Shown: positions 15,475-24,965, counted from the stretch's first letter. The stretch: 64,000 bases of DNA from Candidatus Metaruminococcus caecorum (GCA_904420045.1 CAJFTY010000059.1:27831-91830), one strand, 5' to 3'. Program-made: numbers and translations. Notes: generated from the letters alone by a model not told the origin.

Positions 15475-15503
15475 TTGACTTTTCAGGGGAGAGCCGATAC
15501 AAT
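15475..15503 (+). promoter_or_regulatory. Promoter of the topoisomerase pair
   Basis: TTGACT (15475-15480), 17 bases, TACAAT (15498-15503); about 70 bases upstream of the start codon at 15577. Confidence 0.8.
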
Positions 15504-15576
15504 GAATAGATATTGTACCGGCGTGTTTTAAAAACACCTAGATGTTGGTTTACAAACAAGATGGAGGAACTTTTTC

Positions 15577-17562
15577 ATGGCAAAGAAAACCGGAAAAGAA
15601 TACGGCAACGAAAGCATTTCAATGCTCAAGGGCGCGGACCGGGTCCGAAAGCGCCCGGCGGTTATTTTCGGCTCCGACGGGCTGGAGGGCTGCGAGCATT
15701 CGGTGTTTGAGATTCTTTCCAACTCCATCGACGAAGCCAGGGAGGGATACGGCTCCCGGATCGTGTTGACCCAGTACGCCGATCACTCCATCCAGGTGGA
15801 GGACTTCGGCCGGGGCATTCCGGTGGATTTTAACCCAAAGGAGCAGCGGTATAACTGGGAGCTCGTGTTCTGCGAGCTGTACGCCGGGGGAAAATACGGC
15901 AACAACGAGGGAGAAAGCTACGAGTTCTCCCTGGGGCTCAACGGCCTGGGACTTTGTGCCACCCAGTACGCCTCCGAGTACATGGATGTGGAGATCCACA
16001 ACGGCGAGCACAAGTATACCCTGCGCTTTGAAAAGGGCGAAAACGTAGGGGGGCTTCACAAGGAGGAAAGCTCCCGCCGGCAGACCGGCACCAAAATCAA
16101 ATGGAAGCCCGACCTGGACGTGTTCACCGACATCGCCATTCCGGACGAGTACTTTGCCGACGTGCTCAAACGGCAGGCGGTGGTCAACAAGGGGCTGGTA
16201 TTCGAGTACCGCCGGCAGAACGGGAGCTCCTTTGACAAGCAGGAGTTCTGTTATCAGGACGGTATCACCGACTATGTGAAAGAGCTGGTGGGCGACCAGG
16301 CGATGACCACCGTCCAGTACTGGGAGTGCGAGCGCCGGGGCCGGGACCGGGAGGACAAGCCCGAGTACAAGGTCAAGCTGTCGGTTGCCATGGCGTTTTC
16401 CAACCGGGTCAAGCAGCAGGAATACTATCATAACTCCAGCTTTCTGGAGCACGGCGGCTCCCCGGAGCGGGCGGTGCGCCAGGCATTTGTCTCGATGATT
16501 GATTCCTACCTCAAACAGAATAACAAGTACCTGAAAAACGAGGGGAAAATCGCCTTTGTGGACATCGAGGACTGCCTGGTGCTGGTGTCGTCCAGCTTTT
16601 CCACCCAGACCTCCTATGAAAACCAGACCAAAAAGGCCATCACCAACAAGTTTGTGTACGAGGCCATGACCGATTTCCTCAAGCACCAGCTGGAAATCTA
16701 CTTCATCGAAAACCCCGACGAGGCCACCCGTATCTGCGAGCAGGTGCTGGTCAACAAGCGCAGCCGGGAAAATGCAGAGAAAACCCGGCTCAATTTGAAA
16801 AAGAAGCTGGCTGGTTCCATCGACATCTCCAACCGGGTGCAGAAATTTGTAGACTGCCGCACCAAGGACCTTTCCCGCCGGGAAATCTACATCGTGGAGG
16901 GCGACTCCGCCCTGGGCGCCTGTAAGCTGGGCCGGGACGCGGAGTTCCAGGCCATTATCCCTGTGCGGGGCAAGATCTTAAACTGCCTGAAGGCGGAGTA
17001 CGACAAGATCTTTAAAAACGAAATCATCACCGACATTATCAAGGTGCTGGGCTGCGGCGTAGAGGTCAAAAGCAAGGCAAACAAGGACCTTTCCTCCTTT
17101 GACCTGTCCGGCCTGCGCTGGAACAAGGTGGTCATCTGCACCGATGCGGACGTGGACGGCTTCCAGATCCGGACGCTGATTTTGACCATGCTGTACCGGC
17201 TGACTCCCACCCTGATCGAGGAAGGATACGTCTATATTGCGGAATCTCCGCTGTTCGAGATCAACACCAAGGACGGCACCTATTTCGCCTATACGGAAAA
17301 GGAAAAACAGGATATTTTAGAGCGCCTGGGGAAAACAAAATACACCATCCAGCGCTCCAAAGGTCTGGGTGAAAACGAGCCGGACATGATGTGGATGACC
17401 ACCATGAATCCCGAGACCAGACGGCTCATCAAGGTTTCCCCCGACGAGGCGGAAGCCACCTCCCGGATGTTCGACATGCTGCTGGGGGACGACTTGCAGG
17501 GCCGTAAGGACTACATTTCGGAGTACGGCTACGAATACCTGGAGCTGGCGGACATCAGTTAG
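15577..17562 (+). CDS. Type IIA topoisomerase B subunit (ParE/GyrB-like, divergent clostridial type)
   Basis: A 661-residue ATPase subunit. The GHKL ATP site includes ENxSIDEA-like and GRGIPVD segments near residues 50-80 and the GLNGLG loop near 125. The TOPRIM domain has EGDSA with Glu441 and the metal-binding DADVDG at 523-528, and the QRSKGLGE segment follows. It pairs with the breakage-reunion subunit 70 bases downstream and should form the second type II topoisomerase, with a topoisomerase IV-like role. Sequence details (ERCE-poor ATP-lid, short length) differ from canonical GyrB and ParE, so a strict symbol is withheld. TGGAGGAA precedes the ATG. Confidence 0.9.
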   Translation: MAKKTGKEYGNESISMLKGADRVRKRPAVIFGSDGLEGCEHSVFEILSNSIDEAREGYGSRIVLTQYADHSIQVEDFGRGIPVDFNPKEQRYNWELVFCELYAGGKYGNNEGESYEFSLGLNGLGLCATQYASEYMDVEIHNGEHKYTLRFEKGENVGGLHKEESSRRQTGTKIKWKPDLDVFTDIAIPDEYFADVLKRQAVVNKGLVFEYRRQNGSSFDKQEFCYQDGITDYVKELVGDQAMTTVQYWECERRGRDREDKPEYKVKLSVAMAFSNRVKQQEYYHNSSFLEHGGSPERAVRQAFVSMIDSYLKQNNKYLKNEGKIAFVDIEDCLVLVSSSFSTQTSYENQTKKAITNKFVYEAMTDFLKHQLEIYFIENPDEATRICEQVLVNKRSRENAEKTRLNLKKKLAGSIDISNRVQKFVDCRTKDLSRREIYIVEGDSALGACKLGRDAEFQAIIPVRGKILNCLKAEYDKIFKNEIITDIIKVLGCGVEVKSKANKDLSSFDLSGLRWNKVVICTDADVDGFQIRTLILTMLYRLTPTLIEEGYVYIAESPLFEINTKDGTYFAYTEKEKQDILERLGKTKYTIQRSKGLGENEPDMMWMTTMNPETRRLIKVSPDEAEATSRMFDMLLGDDLQGRKDYISEYGYEYLELADIS

Positions 17563-17632
17563 AGATTTTTAAAATAAACTCAAACCGCCCCGTATTTTTT
17601 ATCATCACCCCGGAAAGGAATGGTCATCAGAT

Positions 17633-19870
17633 ATGGCGAAGAAGAAAACAGATCCTTCAGCCGCCTATAAAAAAGTGAATGTAAACGCCCACATCGAGGG
17701 TGCGGGCATTATGGTGGACCAGAAGATTACCGAAACCCTGGAAAAAAACTATATGCCCTATGCCATGAGCGTGATCGTCTCCCGCGCCCTGCCCGAGATC
17801 GACGGGTTCAAGCCCTCTCACCGGAAGCTTCTGTACACCATGTACAAGATGGGGCTGCTCACCGGGGCCAAGACCAAATCCGCCAACATCGTGGGCTCCA
17901 CCATGCGGTTAAATCCCCACGGTGACGGCCCGATTTACGAGACCATGGTCCGCATGAGCCGGGGATACGAGGCCCTTTTGCACCCCTATGTGGATTCCAA
18001 AGGAAACTTCGGCAAGGCGTATTCCCGGGATATGGCCTACGCCGCCTCCCGATACACCGAGGCCAAGCTCGACCCCATCTGTGCCGAGCTGTTCCGGGAC
18101 ATCGACAAGGACACGGTGGATTTTGTCCCCAACTACGACAACTCCACCACCGAGCCGATGCTGCTGCCCGCGTCGTTCCCCACGGTGCTGGTCAACTCCA
18201 ACGTAGGTATCGCGGTGTCCATGGCCAGCTCCATCTGCTCGTTTAATTTAAAAGAGGTGTGCGAAACCACCATCGGGCTGTTAAAAGATCCCCAGTTCGA
18301 CGTCTCCCAGACGCTCAAGGGACCCGACTTCGCGGGAGGGGGCCTCATTGTCCACAACCAGTCGGAGCTTGAGAAAATTTACCGCACCGGCCGGGGCAGC
18401 GTCAAGGTGCGGGGCCGGTACACCTACGACAAGCAGAACAACTGTGTGGAGATCACCGAAATCCCCCCCACCACTACGGTGGAGGCCATCATGGACAAGA
18501 TCGTCGACCTGATTAAGCAGGCTAAGATTCGGGAGATCTCCGACATGCGGGATGAAACCGACCTGTCGGGCTTAAAGCTCACCATTGACTTAAAACGGGG
18601 CGTAGACCCGGACAAGCTAATGACAAAGCTCTACCGGATGACTCCGCTGGAGGACAGCTATTCCTGCAACTTTAACATCCTGATCGGGGGCATGCCCCGG
18701 GTCATGGGCGTGTACGAGATTTTAAACGAATGGACCGCGTTTCGCACCGAGTGCGTTAAGCGCCGGATCTACTTTGACTTAAACAAAAAGAAAAAGCAGC
18801 TGCACCTGTTGAAAGGCTTGGGCAAAATCCTGCTGGACATCGACAAGGCCATCCGCATCGTGCGGGAGACTGAGGAGGAAAGCGAGGTTGTCGCCAACCT
18901 GATGATTGGCTTCGGCATCGACGAGGTACAGGCGGAGTATGTGGCGGAAATCAAGCTGCGGCATTTAAACCGGGAGTACATCCTCAAGCGCACCCAGGAG
19001 ACCGAGCAGCTGGAAAAAGACATTGCCGAGATGGAAGAGATTCTGGCCGATTCCAGAAAGATCAAGAAAATCATCATTGGGGAGCTTCAAGACGTGATCA
19101 AAAAATACGCCCAGCCCCGCAAGAGCCTGTTTGTCTACCCCGGTGACGAGGACGAAAAGGTGGAGGAAGAAGAGGTCCCCGACTATCCGGTGAACCTGTT
19201 TCTCACCGAAGAGGGGTATTTTAAAAAGATCACTCCCCAGTCCCTGCGGATGAGCTCGGAGCAAAAGCTCAAGGAAGGGGACAAGGTGGCGGCGCATGTG
19301 GAGTCCACAAACACCGCGGAGCTTCTGTTTTTCTCCGACCGGTGCCAGGTGTACAAAACCAGAGCTTGTGATTTCGACGACGCAAAGGCAAGCGTTTTAG
19401 GCGAATACATCCCCGCGAAGCTTGGCTTCGACGAAGGGGAAAAGGTGCTGGGTATGGTGGTGACCACCGATTACAAAGGCCAGGTGCTGTTTTTCTTCCA
19501 AAACGGCAAGGTGGCAAAGGTTCCCCTGTCGGCCTACGAGACCAAGACCCGGCGCAAAAAGCTCACCGGGGCGTATTCGGACAAATCACCGGTGGTGGCG
19601 CTGTTTGCAGCGCCCGAGGATGGGGAGTACGTGATCACCTCCTCCGCAACCCGGAAGCTATTGTTCCACACCTCGATGATTGCCTTAAAAACTACCAAGA
19701 ATACCCAGGGCGTTCAGGTGATGACCCTGAAGAAAAACCACTTTGTCACCGGGGTGGAGCCCTTTGATGAAAACGCGTTTGCCAACCCCCACCGCTACCG
19801 GACCCGGACGCTTCCCGCAGCCGGCGCCATCGTGCGGGAAGAGGATTTGGGCGAACAGTTGATGTTGTAA
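17633..19870 (+). CDS. Type IIA topoisomerase A subunit (ParC/GyrA-like, divergent clostridial type)
   Basis: A 745-residue DNA breakage-reunion subunit. The winged-helix/tower domain contains the catalytic Tyr141 in ASRYTEAKL. The quinolone-determining segment reads NPHGDGPIYE, so Gly99 stands where GyrA has Ser83 and Glu103 where it has Asp87. A coiled coil spans about residues 390-500, and the C-terminal beta-pinwheel repeats begin near 520, with an acidic linker before them. It lies in one operon with the B subunit and ends at a strong terminator. Intrinsic low fluoroquinolone sensitivity is possible from the Gly residue but is an inference. Confidence 0.9.
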   Translation: MAKKKTDPSAAYKKVNVNAHIEGAGIMVDQKITETLEKNYMPYAMSVIVSRALPEIDGFKPSHRKLLYTMYKMGLLTGAKTKSANIVGSTMRLNPHGDGPIYETMVRMSRGYEALLHPYVDSKGNFGKAYSRDMAYAASRYTEAKLDPICAELFRDIDKDTVDFVPNYDNSTTEPMLLPASFPTVLVNSNVGIAVSMASSICSFNLKEVCETTIGLLKDPQFDVSQTLKGPDFAGGGLIVHNQSELEKIYRTGRGSVKVRGRYTYDKQNNCVEITEIPPTTTVEAIMDKIVDLIKQAKIREISDMRDETDLSGLKLTIDLKRGVDPDKLMTKLYRMTPLEDSYSCNFNILIGGMPRVMGVYEILNEWTAFRTECVKRRIYFDLNKKKKQLHLLKGLGKILLDIDKAIRIVRETEEESEVVANLMIGFGIDEVQAEYVAEIKLRHLNREYILKRTQETEQLEKDIAEMEEILADSRKIKKIIIGELQDVIKKYAQPRKSLFVYPGDEDEKVEEEEVPDYPVNLFLTEEGYFKKITPQSLRMSSEQKLKEGDKVAAHVESTNTAELLFFSDRCQVYKTRACDFDDAKASVLGEYIPAKLGFDEGEKVLGMVVTTDYKGQVLFFFQNGKVAKVPLSAYETKTRRKKLTGAYSDKSPVVALFAAPEDGEYVITSSATRKLLFHTSMIALKTTKNTQGVQVMTLKKNHFVTGVEPFDENAFANPHRYRTRTLPAAGAIVREEDLGEQLML

Positions 19871-19890
19871 ACGGAGTGAATGAAAAAAAG

Positions 19891-19924
19891 AACCGCCGAG
19901 CCGGGAATCCGGTTCGGCGGTTTT
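19891..19924 (+). terminator. Terminator of the topoisomerase operon
   Basis: AACCGCCGAGCCGG (19891-19904) pairs with CCGGTTCGGCGGTT (19909-19922) across GAAT, followed by TT. The same hairpin recurs at 20160-20191, differing only in the loop. Confidence 0.85.
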
Positions 19925-20035
19925 AGGCAGTTTTATAGCATGAAAGCAAAATGAAATCCCGGCGTCCATTTTATCGAATGCATAGGACCTTCAATGTTAT
20001 TTTACCTGTTTGCCATATATAAGGGCGATAAAATT

Positions 20036-20191
20036 GCAAAACCGGCGACATGTGCGGCGGTTTTGCCGACGGCAAATCCCAGGACGATGGGATTTGCGGG
20101 GAGTTGTTGGAAGAGGGGGGCCCCCTCTTCCAGAAGTTGTCGGATTGCCGACAACGCACAACCGCCGAGCCGGGAGTCCGGTTCGGCGGTT
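20036..20191. repeat. Cluster of five consecutive hairpins in a non-coding gap
   Basis: The 544-base gap between 19870 and 20415 has no credible gene. After the terminator at 19891 it contains five hairpins: 20036-20066 (GCAAAACCG arms), 20072-20097 (GCAAATCCCA arms), 20108-20132 (perfect 12-bp TGGAAGAGGGGG palindrome with a 1-base centre), 20136-20155 (GTTGTCGG arms), and 20160-20191, a near copy of the terminator hairpin. The density and the duplicated outer hairpin suggest a dispersed structured intergenic repeat. Short open frames across it are by-products of the palindromes. Confidence 0.65.
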
Positions 20192-20333
20192 CACATTACA
20201 GACTTTATGCAAACGCAATTTTTAAATAAAGCGGTAATGTGTTATTAGTGTTTCGCCGTGCCTGCGGGATACACATGGTATTTTTCTCCAATTTTTAACC
20301 AAAATTTTTGTCAGTGGATGAGGACAATCTGTC

Positions 20334-20362
20334 TTGCTCTTTGCCGGTGAGTGTGATAGTAT
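20334..20362 (+). promoter_or_regulatory. Promoter of the GH2 gene
   Basis: TTGCTC (20334-20339), 17 bases, TAGTAT (20357-20362). A small inverted repeat GATCA-N6-TGATC (20373-20388) lies just downstream, near the expected transcript start. Confidence 0.6.
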
Positions 20363-20414
20363 CAGTGTATTGCGATCATTTTCGTGATCTTAATGGAAAA
20401 AGGAGCAGCAGAAC

Positions 20415-22193
20415 ATGAATCAGACGATCCCGCGGCCGGAATATCCACGGCCTGATTTTATTCGCAAAGACTGGATGAACTTAAACGGACAATGGAGCTT
20501 TGAAATCGACCAGGGGACCAGTGGGAAAGACCGCGGCCTTTTCCGGGCGGACGCAGTGTTAAAGGACTCCATCACCGTCCCCTTCTGCCCGGAGAGTAAG
20601 CTGTCCGGGGTGGAGAATAGGGACTTTTTAAACGGTGTGTGGTACCAGCGGAGATTTTCGATCCCCGGCGAGTGGGCAGGCCGGCGGGTGCTGCTCCACT
20701 TTGGGGCGGTGGATTACCGTACGCAGGTCTGGGTCAACGGAAAGCTTGCAGGCGGGCACATCGGAGGATTTACGCCATTTTGCCTGGACATCACCGATTA
20801 TCTGGAAAACGACAATCTGCTCACGGTGTACGCCGAGGACGATCCCCGGTCCCAAAAACAGCCGCTGGGAAAACAGTGCCGGTCGTACGACTCCAAGGGG
20901 TGCGACTACACCCGCACCACCGGTATTTGGCAGACTGTCTGGATGGAGCCGGTAAATCTTCTTTTTATCACCGGGATGAAAAATATCCCTGACGTGAAAA
21001 ACGGCATCCTGGCGCTGGAGATCGCGTTCAGCGGGAATGTGTCGGGCGCGGTGCTCTCGGTGGAGGCCTCGTTTGAAGGTGAATCTTGCGGCACAGCGGA
21101 GTTTCACCTGACCGGGAGTTCCCTGCGGGGTGCGCTTACACTCGACAAGCTGGTGTTGTGGGAGCCAGGAAAGGGAAATCTGTACGACTTAAAGCTCACT
21201 TTGAAAAAAGACGGGGAAATCCTGGACGCGGTAGACAGCTATTTCGGCATGCGCAGCATTGAGATTTCCGGGCAAAAGGTGTTAATCAACGGAAAATCGG
21301 TGTTCCAGCGGCTGGTGCTGGATCAGGGGTTTTATCCGGACGGGATTTACACCGCGCCGCAGGCGGACGCGCTGAAAGCCGACATCGAGCTGTCCATGTC
21401 CCTGGGCTTTAACGGGGCCAGAATGCACCAGAAAGTGTTCGAGCCCTACTATCTGTACTGGGCGGACAAGCTGGGCTATCTGGTCTGGGGGGAATACGGC
21501 GACTGGGGCATGGATCTGAGCCGCTATGAAGCAGTCCGGGAATTTTTGCCCCAGTGGCTGGAGTCTGTGGACCGGGACTTTAATCATCCCGCCGTGGTGG
21601 GCTGGTGCCCGTTTAACGAAATTCAGGACGCCTCCAAAAACTTCTGCATGGAAAACGGGGATCTGGTGCTTCAGCCAGTGCAGGACGACGATGCGGTGCG
21701 CACCGTGTTCCGGATGACCAAGCGGGTGGATCCCACCCGTCCGGTGATCGACGTCAGCGGATTTTTCCATGTGGAAACGGACATCTACGACTCCCACTGC
21801 TACAACCGCAACGTGGAGGAGTTTAAACAGTACTTTGAAGCATTTAAAGAGGGCGGTCAGCCCTATGTCAGCTTTAACTATTCCACCACCCAGAAGTACG
21901 GCGGCCAGCCTTATATGGTCAGCGAATACGGCGGCGGCTTTTACTGCCCTGGGGTAGAGCTTCCCAAAGAGTGGGAGCCAGGCCGCTTTGCCACCCAGCA
22001 GGCGTTTATGGAGCAGTATGATGGGCTTACCCTGGCGATGCTCGACCACCCAAACATCTGTGGGTTCTGCTACACCCAGCTTTACGACGTTGAGCAGGAG
22101 ATGAACGGGCTGTGCACCTATGACCGTACGCCGAAATTTGATGTGGAGGCCATTTGCAAGATTAACACGCACAAAGCCGCCATTGAGGATTAA
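20415..22193 (+). CDS. GH2-family glycoside hydrolase, cytoplasmic
   Basis: A 592-residue enzyme with no signal peptide. The N-terminal jelly-roll sugar-binding domain spans about residues 1-180, and includes GVWYQRRF and WVNGK. An immunoglobulin-like domain follows at about 185-275 and the TIM barrel comes last. Acid/base Glu402 lies in PFNEIQD and nucleophile Glu504 in MVSEYGG, the usual GH2 pair. Family members act as beta-galactosidases, beta-glucuronidases, beta-mannosidases or arabinosidases; the sequence alone does not decide which. AAAGGAG precedes the ATG. It has its own promoter and no sugar transporter nearby. Confidence 0.9.
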   Translation: MNQTIPRPEYPRPDFIRKDWMNLNGQWSFEIDQGTSGKDRGLFRADAVLKDSITVPFCPESKLSGVENRDFLNGVWYQRRFSIPGEWAGRRVLLHFGAVDYRTQVWVNGKLAGGHIGGFTPFCLDITDYLENDNLLTVYAEDDPRSQKQPLGKQCRSYDSKGCDYTRTTGIWQTVWMEPVNLLFITGMKNIPDVKNGILALEIAFSGNVSGAVLSVEASFEGESCGTAEFHLTGSSLRGALTLDKLVLWEPGKGNLYDLKLTLKKDGEILDAVDSYFGMRSIEISGQKVLINGKSVFQRLVLDQGFYPDGIYTAPQADALKADIELSMSLGFNGARMHQKVFEPYYLYWADKLGYLVWGEYGDWGMDLSRYEAVREFLPQWLESVDRDFNHPAVVGWCPFNEIQDASKNFCMENGDLVLQPVQDDDAVRTVFRMTKRVDPTRPVIDVSGFFHVETDIYDSHCYNRNVEEFKQYFEAFKEGGQPYVSFNYSTTQKYGGQPYMVSEYGGGFYCPGVELPKEWEPGRFATQQAFMEQYDGLTLAMLDHPNICGFCYTQLYDVEQEMNGLCTYDRTPKFDVEAICKINTHKAAIED

Positions 22194-22227
22194 AAGCTCG
22201 TTCAGCAAACGAATTTAAAAAAGGCCC

Positions 22228-22256
22228 TTGCAATTTTTGCCGTCTTATGCTATACT
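22228..22256 (+). promoter_or_regulatory. Promoter of secG
   Basis: TTGCAA (22228-22233), 17 bases, TATACT (22251-22256) with TGC immediately before it (extended -10). Confidence 0.82.
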
Positions 22257-22297
22257 TTAAAAAGTTATTGATGAATTCCGTTGGAGGGAATAAAAAG

Positions 22298-22552
22298 ATG
22301 CAGATTATTGAGATTATCGGCGGCGTGTTGCTGCTTCTTACAAGCATTTTGATTATTGCGGTCGTGATGATGCAGGAAAGCAGACAGACCGGACTGTCCG
22401 GCTCGTTCACCGGCGGTAGCAGCGATTCGTATTTTGGTAAAAACCGCGGCCGTTCGCTGGACGCAAAACTCAGCCGGGCCACTAAAATTGCGGCGGTGAT
22501 CTTTTTCGTTGTCACTATTGCGGTCAATCTGGTGGGCGTTTTTGTAAAATAG
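22298..22552 (+). CDS. secG: Preprotein translocase subunit SecG
   Basis: An 84-residue protein with two membrane segments (about 3-25 and 60-80) separated by a Gly/Ser-rich loop with GLSGSFTGGSS, the SecG signature. It associates with SecYE in the membrane. The ATG at 22298 has GGAGG ten bases upstream; an extension to 22247 overlaps the promoter and is rejected. The secG-rnr order is common in Firmicutes. Confidence 0.93.
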   Translation: MQIIEIIGGVLLLLTSILIIAVVMMQESRQTGLSGSFTGGSSDSYFGKNRGRSLDAKLSRATKIAAVIFFVVTIAVNLVGVFVK

Positions 22553-22618
22553 CCTGAAAGTTCCCGTATACAGCCCGGTTTTTGGGTATACTATTTCGGG
22601 GATGTCAATGGTTACTCG

Positions 22619-22648
22619 AAGCTCTGCGTATCGGACGCGGAGCTTTTT
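22619..22648 (+). terminator. Terminator between secG and rnr
   Basis: AAGCTCTGCG (22619-22628) and CGCGGAGCTT (22636-22645) with one wobble pair, followed by TTTTTATTTT. It supports the downstream start at 22753 for rnr. Confidence 0.8.
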
Positions 22649-22752
22649 ATTTTGTTTGCGGCTGGGCGGCGGATACCGCTTCCGGTTCGCCGTTCGTTTA
22701 TGGAATCGAATTGGGGAGTTCCCCGGAAGATGGAAAGGATCGCAGAAAGAAT

Positions 22753-24867
22753 ATGAAAGATACCTACGGCAAAAAAATTGTGACTGCGTTGGCGAAAGCT
22801 GGAAAAAAGGGGCTGTTTGCCCGGGATCTCGCCAAGGCGTGTCACGTATTCAAAAAAGAGAAAAAGGCATTTGGAGAAGAAATTGCCCTGTTAAAAAAAG
22901 AAGGCCGGATCGTCACGGTCAAGGATAAGCTGGTGCTCAGCAAGCTTTTGGGGGCGTATCCGGCGGTAATCGTGCGGTTAAACCGCACCTTTGGCTTCGC
23001 CCGTCCGGTGTCGGACGAGCAGGATGTGCAGGACGTATTCATCCCCGGCAAGTTTTTAAAGGGCGCGCTGACCGGCGATAAGGTGCTGGTGCGCCCCGCC
23101 CGTTCCCCCCGGGGAGATTCTCCCGAAGGGGAGGTCTACGCGATTTTGGAGGAGGGCTTTTCCAACTTCACCGGCGCAATCGTCAAAGAGGAGGGGAAGC
23201 TCTGCATCCTTCCGGACTCCTTTGCCCGGTTCCCCATCGCTTTGGAAAAGGGCGAGAATATGGACTACCGGGAAGGGGACAAGGTATCCGCCCAGATTGT
23301 CCACCGGGGCGGTAGCCACCGGGATCACCGGGCGAAGGTTCTTATGGTGTACGGGGATGCCCAGAACGCGGCGGCCTGCGCCCAGGCGCTGGTGGAGTCC
23401 GAAGGGGTGCCGGTGGAATTCCCCGAAGAGGTGCTGGCCGAGGCCCGGGAAGTGAGCGGAAGGGGAATTAAGGATTCTGAAACCGCCCGGCGGCTGGATC
23501 TGCGGCCGGAGATTATTTTCACCATCGACTCCGCCGAGAGCAAAGACCTGGACGACGCCATCTCCCTGCGCAAAATGGGGGACGTCTATCAGCTGGGGGT
23601 GCACATTGCGGACGTTTCCCACTACGTGCGGGGCAACTCCGCCCTGGACAAAGAGGCGTTTGCCCGGGGAACCAGCGTGTACTACGCCGATCAGGTGATC
23701 CCCATGCTCCCCAAGGAGCTTTCCAACGGCATCTGTTCCTTAAATCCCGGTGAGGACAGGCTGGCGTTCTCCGCCCTGATTACCCTGGATCAAAATGGGA
23801 AGATGCTGGATTTTGATTTCCGCAAAAGCGTGATTAACTCCCGGGTCAAAGGCGTTTACAAAGAGATCAACCAGATCCTCAATAAAACCGAAAGCGACAA
23901 AATCCGCCAAAAGTATGAGGGGCTATACGACACCATCTTTTTGATGAAGGAGCTGGCGGACAAGCTGATTGCCGGCAAGACAAACCGGGGTGCTCCGGCT
24001 TTGGAGACCAGCGAGAGCAAGATCATCCTGGAAAACGGCGTGGCGGTGGACATCGTTCCCCGGCAGCAGGGGGAAAGCGAGGAGATGATCGAGGTGTTCA
24101 TGCTCCAGGCAAACGAGGCGGCGGCTACTCTGGCCACCATGCAGGGCCTGCCCTTTGTCTACCGGGTGCACGAGGACCCCTCCATGGAGAAAATCGACGG
24201 CCTGCGCCAGACTATGGCCGCTTTGGGAATCGACACCCACGGCCTAACCGACGGCAAAAACCCTCGGGAGCTGGCGGACCTCCTCCGGCAGGTGAAGGGC
24301 ACGCCGCTGTTCGAGATCGTCAACCGCACGGTGCTGCGCAGCATGGCGAAAGCCAAGTATTCCACCGATCCCATCGGGCATTATGGGCTGGTGCTGAAAA
24401 ACTACGCTCACTTTACCTCACCCATCCGGCGGTATCCCGATCTGACCATCCACCGGATTTTAAGCGATTTTCTGTCCGGCGGGGATAAGAATAAAATCAA
24501 AAAGCGGTATGAAAAGTTTGTGGAGCGCTCCGCCGCCCAGTCCACCCAGACCGAGATAGCTGCGGTGAAAATCGAGCGGGGGTGCGAGGACTTTTACAAG
24601 GCGGAATACATGAAGCCCCGGGTGGGGGAGGAATTCGACGGGGTGATTACCTCGGCGGTGCACCACGGCATTTATGTGGAACTTCCCAACACGGTGGAGG
24701 GGTTGGTCAAAACCGAGGAGCTCCCCGACGGGGAATACGAGTATGACGGCATGATGGAGCTTCGGTGCCCCCAGACCGGCAGGCGGTTCCGGGTGGGCGA
24801 TCCCGTGCGGGTGCGGTGCGTCAAGGCGGATGTGAACCTGGGCCAGGTGGACTTTGTGCTTGTCTGA
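22753..24867 (+). CDS. rnr: Ribonuclease R (RNB-domain 3'-5' exoribonuclease)
   Basis: A 704-residue enzyme. N-terminal winged-helix region, cold-shock domains near residues 70-210, and the RNB catalytic domain follow in order. The metal-binding segment reads TIDSAESKDLDDAI, with the conserved Asp cluster, and HFTSPIRRYPDL marks the C-terminal part of RNB. A C-terminal S1 domain starts near residue 620 (GVITSAVHHGIYVEL). It degrades structured RNA and is usually near secG. The ATG 22753 follows AAGGA at 22736-22740. In-frame sequence back to 22582 crosses a terminator and is unlikely to be translated. Confidence 0.93.
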   Translation: MKDTYGKKIVTALAKAGKKGLFARDLAKACHVFKKEKKAFGEEIALLKKEGRIVTVKDKLVLSKLLGAYPAVIVRLNRTFGFARPVSDEQDVQDVFIPGKFLKGALTGDKVLVRPARSPRGDSPEGEVYAILEEGFSNFTGAIVKEEGKLCILPDSFARFPIALEKGENMDYREGDKVSAQIVHRGGSHRDHRAKVLMVYGDAQNAAACAQALVESEGVPVEFPEEVLAEAREVSGRGIKDSETARRLDLRPEIIFTIDSAESKDLDDAISLRKMGDVYQLGVHIADVSHYVRGNSALDKEAFARGTSVYYADQVIPMLPKELSNGICSLNPGEDRLAFSALITLDQNGKMLDFDFRKSVINSRVKGVYKEINQILNKTESDKIRQKYEGLYDTIFLMKELADKLIAGKTNRGAPALETSESKIILENGVAVDIVPRQQGESEEMIEVFMLQANEAAATLATMQGLPFVYRVHEDPSMEKIDGLRQTMAALGIDTHGLTDGKNPRELADLLRQVKGTPLFEIVNRTVLRSMAKAKYSTDPIGHYGLVLKNYAHFTSPIRRYPDLTIHRILSDFLSGGDKNKIKKRYEKFVERSAAQSTQTEIAAVKIERGCEDFYKAEYMKPRVGEEFDGVITSAVHHGIYVELPNTVEGLVKTEELPDGEYEYDGMMELRCPQTGRRFRVGDPVRVRCVKADVNLGQVDFVLV

Positions 24868-24923
24868 CACAGGCGGTCGGCGGCGTGAGCCGCGTTGCTT
24901 CGAAAAAACACATCCAAACGGCT

Positions 24924-24965
24924 AAAAAAAGAGGCGGATTCGTGAGAATTCCGTCTCTTTTTGTA
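24924..24965 (+). terminator. Terminator of rnr
   Basis: AGAGGCGGATTC pairs with GAATTCCGTCTCT around GTGA, flanked by an A-run and a T-run. Confidence 0.75.

Noticed and set aside
15619..16686. A 355-codon minus-strand frame opposite the topoisomerase B gene
   Set aside because: Shadow of a strongly conserved gene; no start signal or domain.
19971..20248. Several 60-84-codon frames on both strands in the hairpin block
   Set aside because: They arise from overlapping palindromes; their translations are rich in Pro, Arg, Gly and Ser and have no suitable ribosome sites.
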